Positions 1 through 16,064 of a stretch of DNA of 64,000 nt are shown here, piece by piece; the stretch's first letter is position 1, and each line of letters opens with the position of its first letter. Source of the stretch: Cercis canadensis (Eukaryota > Streptophyta > Magnoliopsida > Fabales > Fabaceae); assembly GCA_003255065.1 (NCBI GenBank), contig QAOA01007668.1, positions 161,647 to 225,646 on the forward strand, given 5' to 3'. The notes below the pieces were generated by a model. That model did not search any database. It was not told where the DNA came from and worked only from the letters and a program-made list of their open reading frames with translations. Position numbers and translations under genes: made by a program.

Positions 1-1871
1 AAAGAAAGAGAAAAATTAAATTAAACTCAACAACTAACTAACAAAGTGAAAAATTTATTTGCTAACCATACAGGCCTCAAAGATCTCTATTAAACACAAA
101 TCCTAGAAAATTTTCAAGATAGCATGAATGTGTATAATTTCAACCCAAAGTTAATCTCATCTCAATCTCACTAAAATTTTCTGTGCGTGTAAGTATAGCC
201 CTTGCTTACCCTACTCTCTTCACTTAAATCAAATTATGCAAATAAGCTCATAAGCATATATTCTCTACTTTTATTCTCTCAGAACCCCATATGCTTGCTT
301 TTCATGTCAATCTCCACTTATGTAGGCATTTCACAATATTGAGGATCAAAAGGACTTTTGATAAGCTTGTAATGTGTGCCTGGGTTAAGGGTAGGATGAT
401 AGATAAATATGTGCCTTAACTCACCAATCACACAAATTCAGTTTAGAGCAAATTAAGAGCATCCTTCTTTCTTTTCACTTCTAACTCCCCCAAACTTATT
501 TTCTTCTTTACTTTTCCATCCACCAATAGAATTCTCACTTTTGGACCACTACATCCCATACTCAATGCTTTCTAAGACATTCTTTTTCTTTTTGTTTCTT
601 TTCAATATTTGCACAATTGTCTTTTCTTTTCATTGCAAAATATATATATATTTTTTTCTTTACAGTAGGGATGTAGCTCTTTGAATTTTCATTCTTTGGT
701 GGTCATTTCATTGAAATCTTCCTTTTCCTAGCTCTAGATGCTCTTAAGACTGAAAATGCATTTTAGGTAAAGGGCTCAAGTCAAAATATCACACAATGGG
801 CTAGGGCCAGTGTAGGTGACAAAGAAATAGGCTAAATTAAGCTCAATGGGGTATGTTAGGGATAAAATATCATAAAAAAAAAGGGTAGCTAGAAAGGCTC
901 AAACGCAACAAAAATCGCCTAAATCATCTCCCTAATATTGTGCAGCCTAGGATTTCGCCTCAACTGACAATCAAGCAAGTTCTAGCATTCTATGAGATTT
1001 TGAAATGACTTAATTCACATAATCATCTCTAAGCATGTAGATTTCAAATAAACAAGGCTATGTGCTCAATAATTCAGGAAAGTCTAGTTAGACAAAAATT
1101 AGCACAAGAGTTAATCAAAAACACAAACACAAAATCTATCATTTTTCTAGAGCTATGAACAATGAAAATCAATTCTATCATTAGCCTAAGGTTAAACATA
1201 AAAATCTTCACTTTATTCTACAATAAAATTAAAAAATAAAAACTAAAAACATTTAAAGATACCCAATAAGTTAATTTCCCACCCCCAAACTTAAAGGAAA
1301 CATTGTCCTCAATGTTTAAAGCAAAGAAGAAAAAGATATGAGGGCTTCCCTGAAATGAAGGTGGATCACTTTGCATTATCATCAGGTGGAGCTGCTGGGG
1401 GGATAAAAGTTATGGATTTTAAACCTGAAACATAAAAAAAAAAAATTAAACATACAAGCATGAAAATAAAATTAAACAACTAAACAAAAATTAAGAGAAA
1501 TGGTTAAAAAGATTGGGTTGCCTCCCAAAAAGCGCTTGTTTTATAGTCCTCAGCCTGACTGTCTCTGAAATAAATTAACCAGGATCAAAAATAGCAGTGG
1601 AGGACTTCTGGAATTTCACTCCACTATTTCTTTGAGCTTTGGATTGTTGGCGAGTCTCTTTTAAGCTCCAAACTTTATTTTCATCTCCAAAACAAGCAGA
1701 TTTTCTAAGATGCTCCAAAAGAATTTTTTGGAATGATGGCTTCTTCTTTTTGTTTTTCTTATGAGACTCAACTATAGGTACATGTCTAGCCATTGACTTC
1801 TTGGGAATTTTGTCATCTTTAACCTCTAAATCAGGAGGCTTCTCCTTGTTTTCCGTTCCCATGGTGTGAAC
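1..1871 (-). mobile_element. 3' non-coding part of a Ty3-gypsy element
   Basis: This AT-rich stretch lies downstream of the gag-protease region on the minus strand and has no convincing gene. Stretches at about 250-1000 can be matched by eye to 50000-50409 and 53286-53895, which shows it is shared internal sequence of one gypsy family. Polypurine-tract-like runs (read on minus as AAGTTTGGGGG) occur near 490 and 1275. A reading frame at 1575-1862 (minus, 95 codons, very lysine-rich) follows the protease but matches no family I know. No reverse transcriptase, RNase H or integrase is visible, and the 3' LTR, if it exists, lies outside the window. Confidence 0.65.
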
Positions 1872-2974
1872 TCAAACTGGATCTTGTAATTTATTGCTTC
1901 CATTTATAGTGTCAATTTTACAACAGACACTCACTTCTTCCGGATGCTTTATTTCTTTGAAAACTTTGAAGGATACTTGATCACCTTGCACTCTCAAAGT
2001 AAGATGGCCCTTTTGCACATCAATAAGAGCTTTCCCAGTTGCTAAAAATGGACGACCAAGAATAATTGAGATTTCTTCGTCCTCCTCCATGTCAAGCACA
2101 ACGAAGTCTGCTGGGAAGATGAACTTGTCCACTTTCACCAATACATCCTCTAGGATTCCCCTTGGATACTTGATTGATCTATCCGCCAATGTCAAGGAGA
2201 TGGAAGTTGGCTTTTTTCTCCTATACCCAATTTCTTGAAAACAGAAAGAGGCATAAGGTTAATACTAGCACCAAGATCACAAAGTGCCTTACCGAAAGAT
2301 ATATTGCCAATAGAACAAGGAATATTGAAACTCCCTGGATCTGTTAATTTTGGTGGCAATTTCTTTTGTAAGATTGCACTGCACTCCTCAGTAAGTGCCA
2401 CAGTCTCATAAGCCGCTAGCTTTCTTTTATTTGTGAGAATCTCCTTCATAAATTTCACGTAGCTAGGCATTTGCTCCAAAGTATCTGCAAATAGGATGTT
2501 GATGTGCAGCTTCTTGAACACCTCTAGAAATTTAGAGAATTGATTATCCAGCTTCTTCTTCTGGAATCTCTGAGGGAACGGAAGATGTGGAACATATGGT
2601 GGAGGATTGTTTGGGAATAACTTAGATGTCTTCTCCACAGATTTCACAAGTGGTTCCACTGGGGTGTCTTGCTTTGTCTCATGCTCAACTGACTTAATTG
2701 GCACATTCTTTGCAACTTTAGATGGTTCACTTAAAGTCTTACCATCACGAAGAGTAATAGCCATGACATGCTCTTTAGGATTCACCTCTGTATCGCTCGG
2801 CAAAGACCCATGTTGTCTGGTGCTAAGTATGCTAGATAATTGACCCACTTGTACTTCTAGGTTTCGAATGGAGGCGTCTGTTCTTGCCATAAAATGACTG
2901 GTGTTTATTGTTAACTGGGCAAGAGCATCTTCCAAAGAGACCTTATGTGGTGGTGGTGGTGGTTGATCTTGCAC
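1872..2974 (-). pseudogene. gypsy retropepsin-like protease region (broken)
   Basis: Two adjoining frames on the minus strand encode the aspartic protease section typical of plant gypsy gag-pro proteins. The upstream frame (2192-2974) has a proline-rich linker after gag and then the active-site region, with the DLGAS form of the catalytic Asp motif followed by INLMP. The downstream frame (1872-2195) holds the second half of the protease fold, with the hallmark ILGRPFLATG. The two halves are in different frames, so the polyprotein is frameshifted near 2192. It would process gag in an active element. The family assignment is firm; the copy is dead. Confidence 0.8.
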
Positions 2975-3958
2975 TGGTGCCTAGGTAGAATTCTGATTGT
3001 TTCTATAAGAAAAATTGGGGTGATTTCTCCACCCCGGATTGTATGTATTGGAGTAAGGGTTGTTCTGCCTGCTTGGGTTTCCCACAAAGTGTGCTTCCTC
3101 TGACTGAGATGGAGAGAATGGATTGCCAACTTGGCAATTTGAGCTAGCATGAGGACCACCATAATGATCACAATTCTCAGGAGGTGACTGAATGACGTTG
3201 ACATTCCAGATGGTTAACTGCTTAGTCAGAGAGTCAATTTTTGTAGATAAAGTTGTGAAGGCATGAACCTTATGCACCCCAAGTACCTTACGTGAAGTGG
3301 ACCTCTCAGTAGGCCACTGATAAGCGTTGTCAGACATCTCCTCTAACAAATCGTTAGCAGCCGCATATGTCTTTTTCATCAAGGATCCTCCAACAACAGC
3401 ATCCACTAATGTCTTGGTTGCAATCAACAACCCATTATAAAATGTCTGTAACTGCAACCAGTCAGGGAGTCCATGGTGAGGGCATCTACGAAGCAACTCT
3501 TTGTACCTTTCCCAAGCCTCCTGAAGTGACTTATTCTCCAATTGATAAAATGTTGCAATGTCATTTCGGAGCTTGGCGGTCTTAGCTGGAGGAAAAAATT
3601 TTGCCAAGAATTTTTGGGCCAAAATATCCCATGTGGTGATGGTCCTTGTTGGCAATGACTAAAGCCAAGCCTTGGCTTTATCCCGTAATGAGAAAGGAAA
3701 TAGGCGGAGGCGAATAGCATCATTACCAACCCCGTTGTGCTTGAAAGTATCGCATATCTCCACGAACCCGAAAATATGAGCATGAGGGTCTTCACTCGCT
3801 AATCCGCTAAACGAGGATGACTGAACCATGTGGATTATAGCTGGTTTAATCTCAAAAGAATTTGCTTCAATAGCTGGTCGCCTTATACCCGAATTGGTAT
3901 CCGTGATGGAAGGTAGAGCAGAATCACAGAGTGCCTTAGGAGGGTTTTCTTCTGCCAT
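2975..3958 (-). pseudogene. gypsy gag polyprotein (one in-frame stop)
   Basis: The likely start is the minus-strand ATG at 3956-3958 (MAEENPPKAL). The N-terminal part ends in DKAKAWL, a stop lies at about 3659-3661, and the same frame continues with TTWDILAQKFLAKFFP, QEAWERYKELLRRCPHHG and FYNGL. These are the core motifs of the Retrotrans_gag domain in Athila-type Ty3-gypsy elements. Glutamine/asparagine-rich sequence with NPYSNTYNPGW follows before the protease. The product would be the capsid of virus-like particles. The single stop makes this copy defective. The order gag, protease, then non-coding DNA suggests a non-autonomous or polymerase-deleted element. Confidence 0.85.
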
Positions 3959-4185
3959 TGTGTCTGTCAAAACTCTGGTAGACTCTCTTCTTTCCTTTCT
4001 ATTATTTCGACAGGTCTTCTCTATCTCAGAATCAAGTGGGATTAGAGAGCTGCTTCCAGAATTTCTCATATACCAAAAGAAAACTCCTGAAAGTCTCAAA
4101 CAATAAAACAATTAAATAGATCTGTGAAAATAAACGATTAGATTAAAATCAAGATCACTGAGTATCAATATTGATAACAAATTAG

Positions 4186-4203
4186 TCCTCGGCAACGACG
4201 CCA
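4186..4203 (-). other. primer binding site, tRNA-Asp type
   Basis: Read on the minus strand this is TGGCGTCGTTGCCGAGGA. It closely matches the complement of the plant tRNA-Asp 3' end (TGGCGCCGTTGCCGGGGA), the primer known for Athila-type elements, with two differences. It lies a few bases inside the LTR and just upstream of gag, as expected for the 5' end of a gypsy element. Confidence 0.75.
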
Positions 4204-4209
4204 AAAACT

Positions 4210-5468
4210 TGTTGTGAGAAATCTTAACGCAAATGTACGTTATCGTTTCCAAGTAATAAGATGAGATAGAGTTGTCGTTCCCACGAGGACTAATGTATCA
4301 ACTACCGAAATTGGGTTAACCTTAATTTTATCTAATCAATCAATATGGAGAGGTTTTCAAGAAACAACTAAAATAGGATAAAAACAAACTAAACCAGAAA
4401 ATTAACAAACTAAACCAGTAAAATGATAGAATTATCAAGAGAGAAAAATATCTAGGGCTTTTGATTTCACCATAGTTATTCCGATTTGCTATTCCTAATT
4501 CATTAACCAAGAACACTCTTCCTAATTGCTAGCCAAGAACCCTAAATTATTTATTAGCCTTTCCCAAGGTCAAACAAAAGTATTTCTAAGTTATGAACCC
4601 ACGATATTCCTATGTGAATTGCGAACAACCTAGAAATTCACTTAATTCTATGGTTCTTTTTAAATAGCTACACAGGCCATGGAGGTATATTCCTATCCTA
4701 CATGCAACCTATGTTCTTAATCTCTATGATCTTGAATTACAAATTACCTCCCAGTCTCATTGTAATTATCTAATCGACTAATTGGTGATCAAACAATTAA
4801 AAGCATAAAGATTTGAGAAGAAGAAGACAATTTAATAAAGGATTTCTTGAATTAAAGAAATAGAAAATCACAAATCATCCTAGCCAGGCTACATCATAGC
4901 CCTAGAAGGGAATTTAGTTCATAGCAGAAAGGGAGAACAAGGTAAAATTAAATCTAGACATGGTTCAAAGAGAAGAAGAATAAAAACTTTGAAGAGAAGC
5001 CCCAATCTTGTTGTGCCCTTCTCCAATCCTTGTTTTTGCTCTCCTTCTTGCCTCCAAAAAGTCCAGAAAAGAATCTCCTAAACAATCCCTAAAAGTTTCT
5101 ATTTATACTCTCTCTAAAAGTCCTAAAGAAACTAAAAATCGCACGGGCGCCGCGGATCTGGATTTTGAGCGCCGCGGCGCTGCCTCTCTGCCAAAAAACA
5201 CCAATTTTCTCCGCGCGTGAGTGCCGCAGCGCTGAGTTGCTGTCCCGCTTTTAAATTTCATGCTCCAGGCACCGCAGATCTGGGTTTTGGGGGCCGCAGC
5301 GCTTGAATGCTGGTCTAGAAACTTCCCAATTCTTCATTCTAACCTATGAAACCTACAATTTAACATAAAACATCCCATTAGATGATGATTAATCTCAATA
5401 AACAACCAAATAATTAAGTAAAAGAGATATAAAGAGTGGGTATAAAACACACTCAACACTTGCCATCA
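4210..5468 (-). mobile_element. 5' LTR of the gypsy element
   Basis: On the minus strand the LTR begins TGATGGCAAGTG (right end) and finishes CTCACAACA at 4210, immediately before the primer site. The length is about 1.26 kb. The inner half (about 4440-4800) is closely similar to the reverse complement of about 54100-54420, so another LTR of this family lies there in the opposite orientation. Unusually GC-rich pieces built of GCGCCGCGG-like words occur at 5145-5300. The right boundary is inferred from the TG start and from the related LTR at 49080-49985. The 3' partner LTR is not in the window. Confidence 0.65.
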
Positions 5469-5553
5469 AGAAGATACCGCTTAAGAGAGAGAGAGAGAGA
5501 GAAGAAAGGGGAAGATAAAGGGTGTTAAGAAAACATAGAGAGGCAAAGTAATA

Positions 5554-5766
5554 GAGTGTGTTTGATTCTGTTTTTGTTTTTTTATTTTTAAAAATTGTTT
5601 TTGAAAATAGCCCTCTCTTGTTTTTGTTTTCTTGTTTTTAGAACAATGTTTTGAGAATAAGTTTTCAAAACATGTAAACAAAAACAGCCCTATCAAACAA
5701 GTTTTTTTGTTTTATTTTTTTCAAAAACAAAAAATAGTCTTTAAAAATGGAAATCAAACATACCCG
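5554..5766. mobile_element. hAT-like MITE candidate
   Basis: The left end reads GTGTGTTTGATTCTG and the right end, reverse complemented, reads GGGTATGTTTGATTTCC. This gives an imperfect terminal inverted repeat around an AT-rich, coding-free core of TTTTTG/CAAAAA runs. About 210 bp and a GTTTGATTC-type end are usual for hAT-derived MITEs. I could not fix an 8-bp target duplication, so the class is tentative. Confidence 0.4.
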
Positions 5767-6389
5767 TAATCTTTAAATTTTTCTAAAACAATGACATTTA
5801 ATAAGTTGATGTATAATTAGAAAGAGAGGAAATATGATTCTTTTATTATTTTTTCAAACAACACTTAATAGAGTGATGTGTAAACTTATAGTAATCTTTG
5901 TTTAACTTTGAATTCTCAAAGCTTCAGCAACACCTCAAATGACAATAATTGCTCCAATTGATTCTGAGATAGGAGAATGGTTAGAACATTCCACAAAATT
6001 TTGCCCATCCAATTACTGTACTATAGTTATCTCTCTCTCTCTCTCTCTCTTTTTATTTGAGTTAAGTTTACTAGAAACCGAACTTCAAATACTAATGTCC
6101 ATTATTCCTTGATCAAAAATTGATTATATGAGGAAAAATGGGAGCCCGGAAGAAAAATTGAGCATGTCATCAATATGCAAAACCTTTCTTACTGTTGTTC
6201 ATGAACTTTATAGAATTAAATTACTAGATCTTATTGAACTTTAAAGAATTATGAAAATAAGAGCTTCAATGCCACAACAGAGGAAGACAAAAAATGAAAC
6301 ATATATATCCAGAATTTCTTCCAACCAAGTTCAAGCGTAAGCAAATATCGGGGCAATCTTCTTAATAGTTCAGTGAGAGATCTAAGAGC
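5767..6389. other. AT-rich intergenic DNA, no gene seen
   Basis: No coding region is visible. It holds a CT microsatellite at about 6030-6052. It separates the gypsy LTR and MITE from the CACTA element. Confidence 0.5.
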
Positions 6390-7419
6390 AAACACTACAA
6401 GAAAAACATGTTTTAGTCATGGACTTTCTCACAGACTAAAATTTTGTAAGAAAATCTCAACATTTATCACAGATTTTCTCACGAAAGGTGACTGTTGAGA
6501 TTTTTTCACAGATTTTATCATGGAAAAGACTCCCCATGAGAAGAATCCATGAGAAAGTCCGTGAGAAATTGTCTCCTAACTATCGCCATTAATGTGTTCA
6601 ATATTCTCACGAATAGGGTCAGTGAGAAATCTTGAATTTTCTCACTGACTTTCTCGCGGACAATGAACTCCGTGAGAAATTTCAATGCACTGTTTTACTT
6701 AAAATTTGAATTTTTCAGGGTTTCTTCTCACGAAAAAAATTTGTGAGAAAGTCTGTGAGAAAACCTATATTTCATCTTCCTCGCGTAGCCACACCTCCCT
6801 CTCCCCATTTTCAACCTTTTCTCTCTCTTCTCTCTTCCCTTTCGACCTGAGGCATTTTTTTTACCATTCTTGGTGGCAGGAGTCAGGTTTTCCGGCGGTT
6901 CACCTCCACTTTCATCCTATCAGTTCAATTTTTCAATTTATAGCTCAATGAGGTAGGTCCCACTATGCCTTTATTCTTTTTGAATTTTTATGTGTTTTCT
7001 ATGAGCAATTGTTTGTCAATTTTCATGAATATTATATGATTTAGCAGTTTAGAATGTTATTGGTTATTTTAGATAGTATAGAAGTTGTGTTGGATGTAGC
7101 TGAATAATATAGGTTGATAGATGAATTTGGGTAGTGAAATTAATAATGAACTTGATATTAGGGATTAATATTAGGTAGGGGTTTTTGTTACATGCTTGAT
7201 GTGGAATGATGCTGGAATATCTTTTTTCTTTTTGAATTATTTGAATGGCGGTATAGAATTAATTTTGTAATTTTTTTTATTGCTGTATAAAGTTTACCTC
7301 TACTACTATGTAATTTTTAGTTATGGAATAAATTCTCATTTTATGACTGTGATTTTGTATATTTGTGTGAAATTTTGAATTCTTAGAATGTTCAAGTTTT
7401 AGGGGAGACTCTGCCAAAC

Positions 7420-7660
7420 TTTTTAGTTATGGTTTAGGGTTAGGGTTTAGTGGTTACATTTATGATTTAGGGTTAGGGTTTGGAATTTTGGGTTTAAAGG
7501 TTAGGATTTAGCGGTTATATTTAAGGTTTTGAGATTTAAGGTGTATGGTTTAGGGATTTGGGATTAAGGGGTTAAGGTTTAGGAGATTGGGGTTTAGGGC
7601 TTAGGGTTTTAGGGTTTAGCAATTTAGGGTTTAGGGTTTAAGGTTATGGTTTAGGTTTGA
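7420..7660 (+). repeat. degenerate telomere-like TTTAGGG repeats
   Basis: About 240 bp are built from many variants of the plant telomere unit (TTTAGGG, GGGTTTAGGG, TTAGGGTTAGGG) with irregular spacers. It sits inside the CACTA element just upstream of the transposase exons. Interstitial telomere-like words can also be promoter telo-box motifs; which applies here cannot be told. Confidence 0.7.
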
Positions 7661-7724
7661 CTTTAAGGATTATTGCTTTTATTGTTCTAATATTTTCATT
7701 GATTTAATTTAAATTGTATGATAG

Positions 7725-9250
7725 ATGTTAGACCACCCGATACGGTTATCTTCTACAATTGGGCCGTCGTCTAGGAGGGATAGAGGTAAGGCTATTGCTT
7801 GGTTTTCTTAGACTGAGTCGGCCTTGTCTATGTTCATGCCAACCTCGAGGTTGGCATGCACCCCGTTGACCACTGCGACAGGAGAGGGGTGCTTAGGAGT
7901 GGTGACCCCAAGCTCTGCATCATAGGCCGTTGCAAGGTCATCTCATGCGAGTCCATCCATTTTGAACTCTCCATGACCACGACCCGACGCTTGACTTGAT
8001 GATGGTCGGTTGATTATTGTGCCACACGGGAAGAAGGAGTAAGTTAATTCTAATACTTAATTTTTGAATTTTTTTTATTACTTTACTATTAGTTATTTCT
8101 ATTACTTAACAATTAATTATGTTTTTTTCCAGCTTTTACCCTTGCAAGGAGCCCGTGAACGTACTCTCGGCTGTCTACAAGTCGAAGTATAAGCAACCTT
8201 GGCTGGACTTTATATCAGTTTCTGATGAGGTCAAGGAACTCTGGTGGACAAAGTTTAAGGTAAGAATTCATTGATTTAACTTTATTTACTAACATATTTG
8301 GTATACATGTTTACTAATATTGATATTCTGTTTTCTATTGTAGAAGAGATGTGTATGAAACCCTAGCATGAGAGCTAGATTCATAAGGTCTAGCTCTATA
8401 AGTGCTCAAACAACATTCGCGTCTCTTTCTAAGACATCAGATCGGGAAAAAGCAAGGGAGAATGTTGTCTTCTGCAGTACTTGAGGCCCTCAGAGCAATA
8501 TGGGCCTCTCAGGAGTATAGGGTCATCTCTGAAAGGAACAAGAAGAACCGTTTCTTAGATCAGGGGTAGGCATTCCACAGGGGTGGCTCTATCACTATCT
8601 CCGAGCACAAACAGAGGCTGATAAGTTCTTTTATTTAATAATGTTATTTCGTTAGGATATGGCAATTTATTTTTACTAACAATTTCTGTTTTTTGTAGAC
8701 AAAGGATTTGGGCAGAGAGCCCAACGCTCCAGAGGTTTTCCGTCACCTTCAACACAACTCTACTAAGGCTGGGTACATCAATGGGCGGAGTCTACCTATG
8801 TAAGTATTAAATTCGTCTTGAAGTCTTTATGTGAGTTACATGTATTAATTCTGATACTAACCTAATTATTTTATCTATGTAGACTGAGTTTGAGAGGCGT
8901 TGGTCTAAAAGCCAGGCTGGGTCCTCTTTTTCTTTTGTCGAGGATACCGGGCTATGGCTCGGTGTCGTCAGCAAGAAGAATAAGAAGGGCCGGGTTTATG
9001 ACATAGGCTTTGAGGTCGGTGTTTTGGACTCTACCAACTCACAGCCTACCCAGCTCTCCCATCGGCTGTATCCTCAGATGTCTGAGATTGTCCCAGATGG
9101 CCAACTTGTAGCAAGAGATGGCTCGCATCTGCCCAATGGCCGAGGCACTGGATGCGAATAGCATATCACCCGAGGTGCTCGCCTTTATGCTTGGATAGTT
9201 ACAGCAGCAACACTAGCGTCCAGGATCCAGTTTTGCCTCACAACCCACCA
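7725..9250 (+). pseudogene. plant transposase, Ptta/En/Spm (Transposase_24) family
   Basis: At least four exon-like blocks on the plus strand match the family that accompanies plant CACTA elements. Block 1 (about 8132-8259) starts after a TTTTTTCCAG acceptor, encodes PWLDFISVSDEVKELWWTKFK in part, and ends at a GTAAGA donor. Block 2 (about 8344-8620) encodes SDREKAREN and, after a stop, FHRGGSITISEHKQRL. Block 3 (about 8700-8800) encodes REPNAPEVFRHLQHNST. Block 4 (about 8881-9160) encodes ERRWSKSQAGSS and KKNKKGRVYDIGFEVG. Stops and frame changes in block 2 show decay. The family is inferred from the tryptophan-rich WW..FK motif, the HRGGS motif and the KGRVY.IG motif. Confidence 0.7.
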
Positions 9251-9825
9251 CTGAGGATGACATAGCTGAGGACTTCAGGACAGACGAGGAAGACTAGTGC
9301 TTAGCTGAGGACTTTTGTTGTATTTTTTTTATATTATATAACATTTTTTATTGTAATTAAATTTATTAATAAAATTTAATTATATTTCATTTNTATATTT
9401 CATTTAATTTTGTTTATTAATTTGATAAAAATGTTTAGAAAAATAAATAGTTATTTGAGAAAAAAAATCCACAAATAAAAAAATCCACAAATGAAAAGAT
9501 AAAAAAAATTATTTAGAAGGATTTTTCTCACGGATGTTCTCACAGAGAAGAGTTCGTGAGAAATTTCTCACGGAACGGATCCGTGAGAAAATCCACGACT
9601 TTCGCATGAGATACTCTCACGCATAACAAATATTTATCTGTGAAAAAAGCCATGAGAAATTTCTCACGGAGCAATTTGTCCGTGAGAAGAGGCTTTTGTC
9701 ACATCTGTTTTTCCTGCGCCCATAGGTCCATGAGAAAGTCCATGAGAACATTGTTTCTCATGGACATTTCCACCATTTCTCACAGATTTTTTCCGTGAGA
9801 AAACGAGAATTTTCTTGTGGTGAAA

Positions 9826-10470
9826 TTGAAGTTACTAAACAATGTCATATTCTCTATGAAAGTAATATCATATCCTTTAGTTTTCACTCTAAAAATAACT
9901 TCCTAATTCTTCAATGATATTGTAAAGCCTATGGCAAATGCATTGATACATTTCTTTAATTTCTTACAGTGACCAAAACAAATTTCAAACTAAAGAAATA
10001 GCCTACAATTTCAGTATGAACCAACCAAATCCTGAGTGTAAGAGCAACATCTGCATAACCACAACTAGAGCTCCCAATAAGGGATTAAACCTTTTGGTGA
10101 TTGAACGTAGAGCTTGGTTATAGATTTTGCACCCAAATTCTATTACAAATACCTTACCATAAATAAATAGACTGATGTAAATTGCCCATATAATAGCACT
10201 ATGTTCTTCATATGAACATATTTTCATACACTGAGATTTCACTTGGAGATGAGCCAAGATTGTTCTCACCAAAAAACATTATAAAATGTACTTGTGTTTT
10301 ACTCTAAACTTTTAAATACCAAAAAAGTAATAAAACTAGAGTAAAATTAAGGAACGAAAACATGGTTATAATCATACAGTTTACATACCAATGGCTCAAC
10401 AAGCCATGTCCCATGTAAATAAAAATAAAACATAACCAACAAAGGTTGATGGGAGTTCAATCTGGGCTAA
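9826..10470. other. intergenic DNA between the CACTA element and duplication A
   Basis: AT-rich sequence with one possible gene fragment on the minus strand (10003-10272, listed separately). Nothing else is recognised. Homology with copy B begins at the right edge of this stretch. Confidence 0.5.
10003..10272 (-). pseudogene. possible WAT1/MtN21-type transporter fragment
   Basis: An 89-codon minus-strand frame has hydrophobic segments. Its order of features, YGKVF...YNQALRSITKRFNPLLGALVVVMQMLLLHSGFG in part, recalls the tenth-helix region of plant EamA/WAT1-like (nodulin MtN21) transporters. In that region a Gly-Pro...FNPL stretch precedes a hydrophobic helix ending in LH/LGE. The Gly-Pro is missing and no neighbouring exons are seen. 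The assignment rests on the FNPL context alone; chance is a real alternative. If real, it is a lone decayed exon. Confidence 0.25.
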
Positions 10471-11107
10471 TAGGTCCTTGTCGTCCGTTCACCTCCTTCC
10501 AATAGTTGAATTAAATGTTGTGGTTTTGGAGACCACTGTAACAACAATTTTATGCAAGTATTATCCTTTATTAATGCTTTTTTTTTTTTTCGCAATATTA
10601 CTCTCCTTTTCTTGGGATTTTTAACTCCGTTCCTAATAAAAAAAAAAAAAATTGATTGTTTCCATGCATTTAGTAAGTTAGTAACCTATGAGCTGCTTTT
10701 ATGGTTGCCGATGTCGGCTTAGGGCTAACATGTCTAAATTTTATTGGATAGCGTACAATCTGATGTGGTATTCCAAGAATACCTAATATGTCACAAAGAG
10801 ATCTCTCTTCCTCTAATCCTCTGCTCTGTGAAATTTGAATCTCTCGAAAATCATTTCCTTTGTCAGTATTCTATATATTAATGAGCATATTGTTATATAG
10901 AGCTCTAAATTTGATTATATGATAGATTGCTATGGATAAATCCATTGTAAAGCTAGCATGCATATGAACTCAAGTAACAATGATCGAAAACCTGCATTTC
11001 TCATATTTAACTATCATATATTAAAATCTAATATTTTTTCCTCGAGAGGCACATGAGAATCAAGATATAATTAAGCAATCGTAGTCTTGTGTGTTCGAGA
11101 TATGAAC

Positions 11108-15982
<4,875 letters not shown>

Positions 15983-16052
15983 TTATCTCTGAAGAAATGC
16001 ACTAAAACTGCAAAATTCTATGAAAATGGGACAAGTACTGTGGTTTGTAAGA

Positions 16053-16064
16053 CCCTATTTATTT
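16053..16064 (-). promoter_or_regulatory. TATA-box candidate of the GH9 gene
   Basis: On the minus strand the sequence reads AAATAAATAGGG, about 75-85 bp upstream of the ATG. The same position is CAATAAGTAGGG in copy B and CAATAAATAGGG in the third remnant, so the element is kept in two of three copies. Confidence 0.4.

Larger units (their letters stand above)
6393..9822 (+). mobile_element. complete CACTA (En/Spm) transposon, 3430 bp
   Basis: The left terminus is CACTACAAGAAAAACATG and the right terminus, reverse complemented, is CACCACAAGAAAATTCTCG. This is the diagnostic CACTA end with one change (T to C) at the right. Both ends are flanked by the 3-bp target duplication AAA (6390-6392 and 9823-9825). 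About 330 bp inside each end carry many copies of TTTCTCACGGA and its complement, the subterminal repeats to which the transposase would bind. Inside lies a decayed Transposase_24 gene on the plus strand. No TNP2-type DDE transposase is visible, so the element is probably non-autonomous. Confidence 0.88.

Noticed and set aside
2607..2843. 78-codon plus-strand frame
   Set aside because: It is antisense to the gypsy gag-protease region.
6706..6951. 81-codon plus-strand frame inside the CACTA element
   Set aside because: It runs through subterminal repeats and low-complexity TCTCTC sequence with no homology; not a transposase exon.
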